Source: Macrocystis pyrifera (taxonomy: Eukaryota > Sar > Phaeophyceae > Laminariales > Laminariaceae). From it: a DNA stretch of 64,000 nt. Position numbers and translations under genes: made by a program. Of the stretch, positions 20,620 to 32,800 are shown piece after piece (within the stretch, counting starts at the first letter, position 1; each line of letters begins with the position of its first letter). The stretch lies in assembly GCA_031763025.1 (NCBI GenBank), contig JASSKH010000038.1, positions 248,001-312,000 on the forward strand. The letters run 5' to 3'. The notes beneath the pieces are model-generated. The model did no database searches, was not told the DNA's origin, and saw nothing but the letters and a program-made list of their open reading frames with translations.

Positions 20620-20820
20620 CTACGGCGGAATGTTTCCCAACGGAAGCCTGGAGCTCGACACGCTGTCCCAGGTATCGACCGCTAGTTGTGACGAAGTGCA
20701 CTCTTCCATCCCGGCTAAACCGGAGTACTGCAGCATCTCTAAGCGCTCTTTGTCAGTGAACTCCGATGAATCGTACACCTTGTACATTGGTGCTTCAGGC
20801 AGGAGCGTCACGCCTTGTAC
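20620..20820 (-). CDS. Glycosyltransferase-like gene, last exon
   Basis: The acceptor is ...caccctag|GTACAAGG, with a phase-0 entry. 66 codons then TAG. The protein has [19 protein letters not shown] near the start and an unremarkable C-terminal tail. An in-frame stop lies immediately upstream of the acceptor, which supports the splice site. This is the least certain exon because no strong family motif lies in it. Confidence 0.5.
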   Translation of the reverse strand, partial: VQGVTLLPEAPMYKVYDSSEFTDKERLEMLQYSGLAGMEECTSSQLAVDTWDSVSSSRLPLGNIPP

Positions 20821-23800
20821 CTAGGGTGGTGTCAGCCCGGAATCGAGCGTAGGAACGGCGAGTTCGTTTGTTGAGTCAGTTTATGCACGTGTATACTCGA
20901 GCGCGTCATGTAACGGGGAGCGGAGGCATTGGAGTAAAGTATACTGTTGATTGTACTCAGTAACACGACATATAAGATCCGTGGAAGATTGGGGAGTTCC
21001 ATGCTGGAAAGGGATTCCGGCAGTAGGGTAATGGGATCTCGGGGTAGTGTGTGCCCACCAATGCCACTCGTCAGCAGGTGTAACCTTATACTGCATGTAA
21101 GGCGAGTCAACTCGACAGCGAGGATGTAATATATGAGGAGTTCCATTTCATGTCTGGAGTCAGCCACGCGTTCCCGTGCCAGCTGCGCCTAGAGATCAAT
21201 CAACACACTAGTGAGTACCGGTGATCTTCTATTGGCAAGCGTAGCCAAGGCCAACCTAGAGAGGTGGGAACCTGCTTCCAGCATGTCTATTCTTTTTTGA
21301 TGATGTGCTTCGTCAGGGAGCCAGCGTGTGTGTATTTTGAAAATGAGATCGACGTCCTGGAGGAGAGGACGTGTGTGTGAGACGGAGAGTCGGGAGATGC
21401 CGCACCAGAAGCAGCAGCGATCCCAGCAGGGCCAAGTTTGAGCCGGACCTGATAGAATCGCTTGGCACTGGTGGCGAAGGCGCTGGCGAATAGCAGTTGC
21501 AGGGGCAGCAGCAGCTCCAGCAGCACCGTCAGCAACGTCAGCAGTCAGAGGATTGCTGCACGTTTGTTGCGACGATGAAGCGCATGCAGTAAACCCCGTT
21601 AACGCCGCCGCCGTCGTCTCGACCGGCGCGTAACCGTCGCTGCTGCAACACCCCGGGATAGCCAGGGATCTGCCTGAATCTGTGGGTTCGCTGCGCGCTG
21701 GCGACGTAGATGTAGAACCTATATTATTACATGAAAGAGGGAGTTTGGCCGGCAGGAGCCGGAAGGGAAGGTGGAGACCACTGGAGCGGCGCTGGAAGTG
21801 TTCTGGCAGAATCGTTTGCCTCGACTACTGAAGCACCACGTTGATGGGGGGAACGTTGGCCCCGAGGAAGGAGGCGAGGGAGAGAGTGAAGATAGGCGCA
21901 GTGGGGAGGGGCCTGAATCATCTGTTCGGGATGCGCTGCCCCAAGAGAGAGGATGAAAGAGAAGGGATCGAGGTGCCATCAGCAAGGACTTATGTCCGCA
22001 CCAGGCACGTTTGACTTTGTTGATCGATTGCTGTGGTGATTTCCGTTTTTAGATTGATTATGTATCGATTGAAGAGTGGTAGAGAATCTGCGAACATTGG
22101 AGATTCAGATTAATTTGAGAATGTTGGAAATGAAATGAGATGCACAGACGTATACGTATACGTATAAGTATAGCTTCCCTCATTGAAGGTTTCCTGTGGA
22201 CGCACTGTAGGACTATGACGTCTGTCTGTTTTATCGTTGACCGGTCGAGGGCTCTGGTGGGGCATCGATACGAGCACGAGTATGAAATGAAAAGGGTGAA
22301 GATACTCTAGAATTTAGTTGGGATACGTGCGAATGATGTGAACTCAATGGCTGCACGAAGACCCTTCACCCATGTGCACCTGTTGACGTCATTACGGATC
22401 ATATACAGTAAAAGGATTGATATTCCCACCCTGTTGCTGAGTTTATCATTGCGTTAGTCTGATGCTGGCAGAACCGAGCAAGTACAGCAGAAAGAGGTGT
22501 ATGTGTTGAGCCGTTGTGCCCAACTACAGCAACACGTCTGTTTGCGGCATTTCACATATTTATTATCTTTGTATGCGGGTATCTCGTTTTTGAGTTGTTG
22601 GGTTGTTGTGTAGCTGTGTAGCACGACCCGCGCCACTTGTTACGTGCCAAAGGCAAGATATTTGCGGACGGAATAATATGCTATGCGACTACAGCAGCAG
22701 CAGAAGTAGTATGGGTATGAGCTGAGACGAAAACAGTTTGCTTAGCACTGGTGTATATGTTCATCAAGTACGTACTGCAGTGTATAGTGGTCGAGGAATA
22801 CATGGGCTTGATGTGGGACCAGATATTCTCGTTGACAAGTAGCTGTTTATTTGCAGCAGCATTTGAACAGTTAAACTATACCAAAGAGGAGTTTGCAAGC
22901 AGAGCATGCGTGAAAAGAGCGAAACAACCAATGCAGACCTAATCGCTCGAATACACGTCCCATCCCTTTTCTGTATGCTGGGTCAATGCTGCAGAGCCGA
23001 CGTTTGATTTCACCCAGGGCGTATAGCTGGATGACCCGAGCCGCGGTGACGCCATGAGACCGGACGGAGAGGCAGCCGCGGCGGAAGCAACAGCAGTAGT
23101 GTTCGGGGCATCGGGGTGATTCTTGTTGAAATGTGGTTGCCTGTGAACCTGATGAATATTTTTTGTTTGCTTGTATTTTGGAATTGTTTTCTGGTCGATT
23201 TAGATTCCGCGAGAGTTATTGGAGTTTTCGAGTAGTTGCAACGTCAAATAAAATTCAAGTGAAGGAATGTATGCTATCTCGCATTACCGTCGCGATCTGT
23301 GTATCTATGGCGGGAGTAGGAGATAAGGGGAGACTCTTGTCCGGAGGAACGGGGTTCCTTGTGATCTCTAGCATAACATTTTCTTAGCTTCATTTACATT
23401 TTTGATGAGTATGACCACTGTGATATTTCCTATGATTTGCATTAATCCTTCATGAAATAGAGGGACAGGTTTTGAATAAGACTGGAGAGAGACTATGAAG
23501 CGCTGGGGGCGTGTGCGGTCCATGGAAAATGTTTTCTGATTGGGAAGGTTTGGGTAGTATTTCGGAAATTGAGAGTTTGATTTTTTTGGTCCTTGAAAAT
23601 TTGTGCTTTTGTTCAAAGTCAGTACTGACTGAGCGGTCTAGCAGGTAGTGCTATATAATTCCCTAGGGTGGGTCGGGGGTTGAAGTCTCGCCGAATTCGT
23701 AAGTTGATCCTTACGAGCGTGCGCGCTGGAGGCAATACGAATGATTATGATAGTGTGCCTGTAGACACCAGTAGCGTTTGGCGAGGGGAGGGCCACGGAG

Positions 23801-26800
23801 ATCCCTGTACTAAGTCGATGAGATTCCACTGAATATCTTTGGACCAATTCCGCGGAAAATGCCGTTATACCTGACTGAATCCGAGAAGAATGCCGTTTTA
23901 CCTAGCATTGGATTTTGAGAGTTTTTGTGTTTGCAACAGAGAGGCCGGGGATTTGAGCATTTGAATACTGATTTGAGGATTGGAGTGTTGATTCAAGAAT
24001 TTGATTTTTGAGTTACATATTGGATTTTTGACTTTCTTAGTTTGATTCGAGTTGGAAATATTAAACCTGCGATGTCGTACATTTTCATGTACAGAGCTGA
24101 GGGAAATATTGATCATGTACAGGAGCAGGGGGGATATTTTGTATGGTCGTGAATAATGAGTAGGGGGGACGTTGATTGTACTCCGTAACACGACATAGAA
24201 GATCCATGGTAGATTGGGGAGTTCCATGCTAGAAAGGGATTCCGGCAGTAGGGTATTGGGATATCGGGGGGTAATGTGTCCTCACCAATGCCACTCGTCA
24301 GCAGGTGTAACCCTATACGTGTCTTCACCAATGCCACTCGTCAGCAGGTGTAACCCTATACTGCATGTGAGGCGAGTCAACTCGACAGCGAGGATGTAAT
24401 ATAAGAGGAGTTCCATTTCATGTCTGGAGTCAGCCACGCGTTCCCGTGCCAGCTGCGCCTATACCTTTACAGATCAATCAACATATACCCATCATTGTTT
24501 ATAACGTGACGAGGTCATTATCCTACGCCGCATCACTCAGAGCTACGCAAACTTGGATGGCATCAGAGGTGTTTCTGCGGGATCTTTGTTATATCTTCCT
24601 CTACGGATCGAAGGTTTACGCACGCCTAGGCTCGGAGAATCAGCCGACATAGGGACAAGAGAATCAACGCCAGTACCGGTTCCCGGTAGAGAGACCTACC
24701 TCAAAAGACGCATCTCCTGAGGCCCTCGCGGCGATGAGACGCCCTGAAGTGTGGCCGAACACGCACCCGTATCCATCGCATTTGCTGGACATGAAAATTG
24801 TCTTCGCCCGCGTGTGATACATGGTGAGCTCTCCAAGCGTCGACCTTGCCGCTGCCAAAGCATCAGCGCACAGCATCGCTTGCAGGTCTACCTCAATACT
24901 GCGATTCTGTTCATTTATAAAACAACAACAAAGACGGGGGGTAGCTGTTGGTGCAAATATGAACTCATAATAAATGCTTCGTGCAGCATGTACGCCCCAA
25001 CATCCCAGACACAGTCCAGGGCCCCAACTAGGACACCAATGAGCATCGTCAATACACTTCCACGCGTCAACAAGCTTGCTCACCACATGGATGTAAATAT
25101 CCGTATTCGGCCATGTCCCTATGTTCGCCATCATCCTTAGCACGGGCACCACAGGGTTCTCGTCTTGCTCGTCGGCCCTGTAAGTAACAATATCCACTCG
25201 ATCCCAATCGCGATTGTTTATCACCCCGATATAGTAGCTTAGCGGCGGCTGTGGGAAAGTGTGTTGTTGCAAATCAGCAGGGGCGTAGAAGGCAGTGTGA
25301 AACCCGTGAAACTCGACGTGCGTGGTAAGGGGGAAATCGACGGTGGGTCTTACAAAGTAATGCATACGTACGATTCATGTGGGAGGTGTAACTATTTCCT
25401 AACCCAAATACGTCTTTACGACAGGACGGGATTGAACCCTCACAGGATTGAACCGGAAGTTTCGGACGGGTTTGAGATTTCACGGGATTGCAATAGACGA
25501 CATTACAATACCACGGGATTCTATGGGACGGGATTTTGCCGGACAAAAAATGGGAGGTACTCCACAGAACGAGATTGAGATATCACGGGATTGCACGGGT
25601 CGGGGCTGTGGTTTGTGCGTGCAGACTATCAAAGGGTAACGTCCGTATATACATCTCCTCCCTGGCCTTCTCGAGCCCAACAGAGAAGAGCACCGGTGCC
25701 TGGTACCTTGTGCCTGGCACCGGTACCTGGTATGCGCGGGACGTTAGCCTCATCAGTGTACTGCCTTCGCCATGGTGCGCTGGCGTGGTCACGCTGACGG
25801 GGATTACACCCCAATGATCGTGGATTAGGTCCGCTCCCTCGCGGTCTTTTAAGTCTGCGGCAACGATGGGGCATCGTCGCGGAACGCGCGGGCTCTGTAG
25901 TATGGAGGATATATATGACAGGAAATCCCACGTGGGTAAGCAACCAACCGGACAGGGTGGAGGCGGATGTGGCGAGTCGGGAGTGCTGCACTCGACGCGT
26001 TGGAAGCAGGGCACGAACCAAAGCAGGAGAAATGTTAGATGGTATATAGCTGCTCGAGAAAAGAGAAGGAGGGGTGAACAACGCGGCGAATTTATCTAGC
26101 GGTACGAAGGGCCGCTAGATTGAAAACTCGAGTGGGCGCGATGGCCGTGGGCACATTGAACGTCCGTACTCTGGCCGGAAACGGCCAAGACGATCTTGAC
26201 CATGTCGAGGAGATCATGGAGGTCTGCATGCAAAGCCAGTGTGATACTGTTGGGTTGCAGGAGATAAGACAAGACTGGCAGGATGGGTTGGCAGCAGCGG
26301 ATTTCTTTCTGTACTGAAGTGGGGCTGGCGGAGGTGGCACGGAGGCCGGGGGCCAACGCGGAGTAGGGCTAGTCATCAACGAGTCGATCTGGCATGATTT
26401 CAAGAAGGATGGACTGGATGTAGAGTACATCAGTACTCGACTCATGAAGGTGCGGCTAAACTTGAAGGGGAAATCGAATGGATTTCCTTTGCGGTTGCGT
26501 ACGTTCCTACTGATAGTCACAAATCAGTCCGTGACGCAGACTGTTGTTTTGGACCACACTCGGCAGCACTGTTGCTGAAGTGCCTAAAGGAGAACACCTT
26601 CTTGTCGTGATGGATGCTAAAGCGAGCACTGGCGCAAGGGGGGAAGGTTGCGTCGATGACAAGGTGCTCGGTGCATACGGGTTGGATACGCTGAATGACA
26701 ACGGACGGCGTCTTCTGGCATTCTCAGCAGAGTCCCAACTTGCTCTTGTCAATACGATTTTCAGCGCACCCAATGAGAAACCTCTTACACCTTCCGAAAT

Positions 26801-29800
26801 CCAAATCGTGGGAAAAGTCGTTGCCGCCTGGATTGTATCGTCACGCGGCAGTCAAATAGACAAATCGTACCAAATGCTACTGTGCACCGACCTCCTCCAG
26901 TTTAAACCTGAATCATATCACAATCTGGCCACGGCAGACACCCGGCTGCGGGGATGCTTTGCCCCTGACGGGCGTAAGCAAGAGATGAAGGGCAGACCGG
27001 CAATCGATCTCTAACAACTGATGGCGAACCCCCAACTGCAGAGATTCCTCACCGAGGAATTCACGCCCCTACCCCCTGGCACGGATGAGGCGTTCTACGA
27101 TAGAGGTTTCCTAAAGAATATCTGAGGGTCCTCACTTCCGGAGCTCCATACGTCACCCGAACACTGACTTTAGCCAAAATCAAATTGCATCCCGATGAAA
27201 AATCCCATGGCCCAAGTAGAGAAAAACATCATTTTCGCAACAAGATTGGCATTCCGAGGATTTGAGTAAAGAACCCCGTCATTCACGAAACCGATAAGCG
27301 ATAATGTGCCACCTCTATCGTAGAACACGTCGGATGTGGATGGTATGGCAATGGTGCTCGTTGAAGCGATGCTTTCAACCGCTCCCAACTTCCCGCCACG
27401 TGCAAAGCGCACTCTACGACCGGGGGGTGGTGTTCTAGCGGGGAAGCCAAGGCGGAATCGTTTAGGGCGTGGCAAGAGAGGGAAGCCGCGAGGGAGCTAT
27501 TGGGCGCGACTCCGAGCAACAGCAACCTCAGGACATCCCAAACAAAACACCTGGAAAACGCCTAATACGCGTGAGGCACGAGGCTGTGACGAGATTATTC
27601 GAGGAATTCGTCAGTCGAATTGATGTGCGCATCAAAGCTGGCGACCAATCTGGTTTCTACGAACACCACAAGCGGATGTATTTCGAGGGGAAGAAATCGC
27701 GCACCTCTAAATGCATCAAGGATGCAGAGGGCAGTTGGCTTCGTGATATGGGGCTCATTCGCGTTCGGTGGGTTCAGTGGTTCAGCTCTTTGCTCAACAC
27801 TAAGTCGCCAACGCTTGGTCCAAGCATCGTCTAAGAGCTTATGGTATGGCCCCCGTGCACACATCTCGGTGGTTTGCCTTCGATCGTTGAGGTGGAGGAA
27901 ACCATCAAGAGGCTGTCAAACGGAAAGGCTGTAGGACCTGATCATCTTCCCCCTGAACTACTCAAACTCTCGTTTGAAGGAGATCGCGACGGTAACCGCC
28001 TTATGCCCAAACAGGTCCACGCCATTCTGATTGCCATATGGCAGGTCGGGGGTGTACCACAGGAATGGAAATATCCCACGACCATAGTGCGATATAAGAA
28101 GAAAAGTCGGACTGAGTACGGTAACTACGCTCGTGGAACACGTTGACAAGGTTGTCCTCAAGGTAATTGCGAGTCGCCTCAGCAATTACTGCGAAATGAA
28201 GAACATATTGCCAGAGCAGCAGTGCGGCTTCCGACCGCAGCGGTCGACGATTGATATGATATTCGTGGTTGAACGACTTCACTAGTTGGCACGAAAGAAG
28301 AACACTACTCCTTACATGAGTTTCGTCGACCTCTGCAAGGGATACGATTCAGTCGACCGGACTCTCTTGTGGACAGTGCTCGATCGATTCGACGTACGAT
28401 CAACGATGCTCGAGGTTATTCTCCACTTCCATGATGGACTCTTAAGCGCATCCGGACGGACGATGGTGAATATTCAGACTGATTCAATGTGGGGCAGGGC
28501 CTACGGCAAGGATGCGTGCTCATACCATTGTTGTTCATCATGCCATTTACTGCTGTACTTCGTGCGGTGGTAGAGCGGTTTAGCGCCAATGCAGATGTCG
28601 TGAAGGACATGGTATGCATCAAGTTTAAATATGAGAGGGCGGGGGGGGCTAGGGGTCCAGAGAAAGAGAAAGATAGACCCCAGGAGACTGTGGCGGAACC
28701 GCAACTGATCTGGGGATTGCTGCATACAGACGACGCGGTCACCCTTCCAGATCAACGAACAGCGTTGCGAAGATGATGGCAGATATCATTGCAGTGTTCC
28801 GATTGACAGCTCTGGAAGCCAAGACTAAGACCACGGGCTTGATGACGAAAAAAATGGGCGGGGTCACTTTCGTTACTGAGGCAGCCGGCCAGGTGTACGA
28901 ACAAAGCGCCAAGTTTGTGTTTCTTGCGGCAACTGTGTGCGAGAACGCCGACATTATTTCTGAAATCAACCGGCGCGTGCTGTTGGCCAACCTAAGTTTT
29001 AGACAGTATAGTTTGCCACTGTACGACCAGCCCCCACCGTACCGCTCCGGCTCAAAGTATGAAAGCTCAAAGACGAGGTAATGAAGACTATGCTATACGG
29101 GTGTGCAACGTGGAGCTCCACTATGGCCCATCTCGTCATTCTGAGGACAGCTCGCCACTGATGTCTCCTTCGCTATATCGGATGGAAGAGAAACCTCGCG
29201 ACAGCTACCATATGCTCTCATACGCAGACGCACTGGCCAAGACTTCAAGTGAGAACGTCGAAAAGACCGTGCGAAAGTGGAGGATACTTTTCGCGAGGTT
29301 CGTGGCTCGTATGGGAACCAAGAGACTACCCAAACGAGTGATGTTTGGGGAATTGGAGGGGGGAAATGGTGACTTGGGAGGGCAAGAGCGGGACTTGATG
29401 GGTTGTCTTGAACCCGGTCTATCGTTGCTCACTTGCCCATCGAAAAGAAACAATGAACGCTTGCAGCGAAAAATCGGGCAAGCGGTTCAGACGTTTTGAA
29501 TTAACACCACCGCAATGAATGAAGCGCTGGTTGTATAAGGAGAAGCAGAATGTAGCAAAATGACGATCGAATAAAATGCAAAATTCGCAGCAACTTAATC
29601 AAGACGCCATTGGGCCCAAGGCCGGCGGGGGGGGAGGACGAGGAACCACGTTGAAGGAGGCGTAGCAACGGCAATTACGCCGGTGATGAAAGTGAGAGCA
29701 CTCGACAAACCTTTCTAGTTCAGACGCCTAATGACTACTGCCTGATGCTGTGTCACAATCCCTGTTATATTGTTTTCATTGTTGGTTCGTTTGTTGTGAT

Positions 29801-32800
29801 ACCCTATCCCCTGCCGAGTGAATGGTGCCCCCGCCGAGCCATCCCACGGTAGGGATGCACCCGACGCGTGCCCTGTCATTCTGCGTCTGTTGCATCACCT
29901 TGATATTATATCTGTGTTTGTTACATTTCCTTTCGTTTCCGATTATGTTCACATTATTTCTTGGTCCGTCTGTCTCTGTCCTCTTTGTGTCGGTCGTGTT
30001 GCCCTTGACCCACCAACTGGACATATCACTGCTTATTTCTTGTTTGTTGTTGGTGCTTTGTCTCGACCCTCTTCTTGTATTCTCGCTTTCTGTCTGGTCT
30101 TCTTATGACGTCCATTTGTAGGTCCATCGTATGGACATATCATACGACTGGTCGTACCCGCAGACAGCAGCCTTGTCCTCCGGACCCGTCCTGCGCCTTG
30201 GGCGCATGTTTGCTTCGTTTTCCTATTTTTATTCTTCCCTTTCGTTTTCTCTTTGTTTCTCCGCGATTTTCTCTCTTCGTGTTTTACAATTTTCTTTTTC
30301 ATTTTTGTCTTGTCGAGTGTACATAAAACACCATAGACTCATTCCTGGTGGTGTTAGGTTGAAAGTGATACGGGATGGTATACCACAGCTCGTTAGCACC
30401 GATTCCCTCACGGACTGGTATGGTACTGCCGCGCGCACTATTTCGTACTTGTTTGCTTTCTCCCATCGAGATGCAGTTTTCGCTACAGCCTGGTTTTGAT
30501 ACCATAGGCAGGATTTCAGGGATGTAAGCCAATGTGAGAACATCCATTATCATCATTATGACAGAATGGACAGCGTGCAATACAGGGGTGCATTCATGTC
30601 GTTTCGATCGCACTGAATTACCTTTACTGAAACAAAAGAAGATAAAAGAACGGTAATTTTGTTGTACCGAAAACATTTCTAATCAGGAGAAACTAGTGTA
30701 GAAAGCATCTGGAAAATATAATACTACAATTACAAATTCTACAGCCATTGCACGAAAGCATGGCTTCCAGCCTTTGAGTTGAGTACGTCTAACCCCTAAG
30801 CTATACTTCAAACATCGCTGGAAAATTTCGATGTATCAGCAATCTTAGGATAAATAACGCGGGATCACAAACCCACGAGACTGGTTTGGACGGTGTTCGG
30901 GTAATCACAAATTTCACCCTTTTGCACGGGACGAGAATTCACGGGAGTTGCATACATTTCACGGTACTAGATTACAAGGGATCGGCATTTGAAAAACAAT
31001 CACGGGGCGGAATCATGCTGGAAGGGTTACCCAAGTCCTGCCGTCGACGCCATATGTTAAACTCAAATCAGGACACTTTGCACCCCTTGATTGGATTGCC
31101 TATTGAGCGGTTACTCGTTGGGACTCACGTGTGTCTTCTGCTTAGAGATAAAAGAAGAGCAGTTTTATGCCTTTCGTGCACGATGGGAACTTGGAGCAAG
31201 AGGCGTTCTACGGTAATATAGGTTACCCTATAAACGCTGGGGCTCCAATGTCCCCACAAGTTATGATACATAATTCAAAGGGGATCAAATATGAATAGGA
31301 CTATTAATCATGCTACAAGCATCTCGTACGTGTACGTACACAATTTGCCCAAGAATATAGAGCACAATATACATACTAATCCCTCAATTCGAGCCCGGGC
31401 AAGCACGCCGAGGTGATTTAGAAAGGTTTGCCCATATGTGATACCTCTATCGTAGACCACCTCGCAAGGCTTGTGCCTCGTTGGGAAAACCTCTGGTTTT
31501 CCTTCTAAGATACGCCTCCCAAGTACTACAAATACGATCGCAATACCTGAGCCCACCACGTAATAGCCAGCCCTTCAGCCTCATTCAAAACAGTGTACCA
31601 TAACAATCGATAATTGCGAACATTTCCATGGGATAAGTTCGGACTGGGACCCTTGTTCCAAAATTCCACGGGATCACGAGATATCCCGTATCCCGTCGGA
31701 ACGCGCGGTGTTTTTGCGGCTATTTTCACACCGAGAAAATCCGGAAGAAAATAGGGTGGCCTTAACTATACCTGAAGCTCCCGCCCTGACGTTTCGTATC
31801 ATACGATGAGGCGTTTTCTGAAAAACAGCATGGGGTTGTGTGTCCCCAGCTTTCGAAAACCTAAACAAAAAAAAACACGAGCAAGCACGGGGCAGCTATC
31901 GATCAAGCAACAAGCAGCTGAACACCGCCGCCGCCGCTGCGAGCCCCGAGCCGCAAGCGAGAACCACCGGAACTTTGTTTCTGGGCTCCGTCCTGTTGGT
32001 GTGTTTTTTGCTGTACGATTGCTGCGCCATGGCGGGACAGCTGCATCTCGGCAGCCTCGACTCAAACACTCCTTGCGAAGCAAAACAAATTCCAGCAGCA
32101 ACAATGGCGGCATCCCCCTGGTTTAGTTTTCTCCGACTCGAAATTGACTCCAGACTCCAGAATGACCTTTTATTAGCGCTGCGCGCACGTATTTACGTAT
32201 ATATATACTAGCAATGACGCGGCAGTAATGTTGTGACTACTGTACAAGTACGTCGTACTACATTTAGACGATACAGCAGTAGGAACGTATCTGAGCCTGA
32301 TACCTCATCCAGACGTCTTCTCTTTTGTGTGCGGCACTACAACAATACCAGTATAGTAGTAGTAGCGTATTGTAGCCTATCCAATGTCGTCAATTTTGTG
32401 ACCGAACAACAACCACACATATTTCTACAGTACAGCGAAATGTATTATGGAGAGTCGATGATACCACAACGACTACGATAGTACCACAGTCTACCATCCA
32501 GCAACGCACAGAAGTTGACGGCAGTTTTATATACCTTGCTGCTCGAATTCCTGGCGATAGCTATACTACCTGAAAGGAGTCTTAAACGCGAGTCTCTCGT
32601 CTGGACACGCACGCCCTGCCACAGTGTGTCGCAGCTGATTTGTCGATTAGCGTACAAAGTCGTCTACATGCATCTATTATGGAACTGCGTTTTTTTTTTA
32701 AAGCCCGGTAGTTACCTGGGTTCAGGTATTTGGCGTCATCTTTGTAGTACTTGGGAGGCGTACCTTAGACGGAAAACCAGTGGTTTTCCCAGTAAGGCAC

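Larger units (their letters stand above)
20940..24488 (+). mobile_element. Non-autonomous LTR retrotransposon with intact target duplication
   Basis: The target duplication TATAC is at 20940-20944 and 24484-24488. LTRs are 20945-21205 and 24170-24483, beginning TGTTGATTG (mutated to CGTTGATTG in the second) and ending CAATCAACA, an inverted-repeat TG...CA pair. A polypurine tract (GAGTAGGGGGGA) directly precedes the second LTR. The 3-kb interior shows no protease, RT or integrase, only CAG/Gln-rich and Gly-rich short frames, so this is a LARD/TRIM-like element mobilised in trans. It lies in an intron of the glycosyltransferase-like gene, in the opposite orientation; removing it leaves an intron of about 335 bases. 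Confidence 0.88.
26060..29560 (+). mobile_element. Decayed non-LTR retrotransposon (LINE)
   Basis: From 5' to 3': AP-type endonuclease (EN), linker, RT and a C-terminal domain, in successive shifted frames with stops. The order EN-RT and the motifs are those of a LINE with an APE-type endonuclease. It lies in the 20.6-kb intron of the glycosyltransferase-like gene, antisense to it. There is no clear poly(A) tail or target duplication. A ~235-base segment with inverted ends (27092-27326) interrupts it. Confidence 0.88.

Noticed and set aside
23630-23700. tRNA or SINE head (TAGCAGGTAGTGCTA ... GGGGGTTGAAGTCTCGCC)
   Set aside because: D-arm-like and T-arm-like words are present but the T-stem needs several G-T pairs and no acceptor stem exists; too weak.
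24664-25365. A single 233-residue minus-strand gene
   Set aside because: The first ~39 codons and a 59-codon internal stretch are intron reading-through: strong acceptor and donor sites split it in phase, and family motifs lie only in the two exons.
29780-30330. Hydrophobic membrane-protein gene
   Set aside because: Leu/Phe/Val-rich peptides come from a T-rich strand; three overlapping frames give equally long products and none has a domain.
31799-32211. Protein genes on either strand
   Set aside because: Overlapping open frames in three phases, no homology, no splice signals; a hydrophobic stretch alone is not enough.
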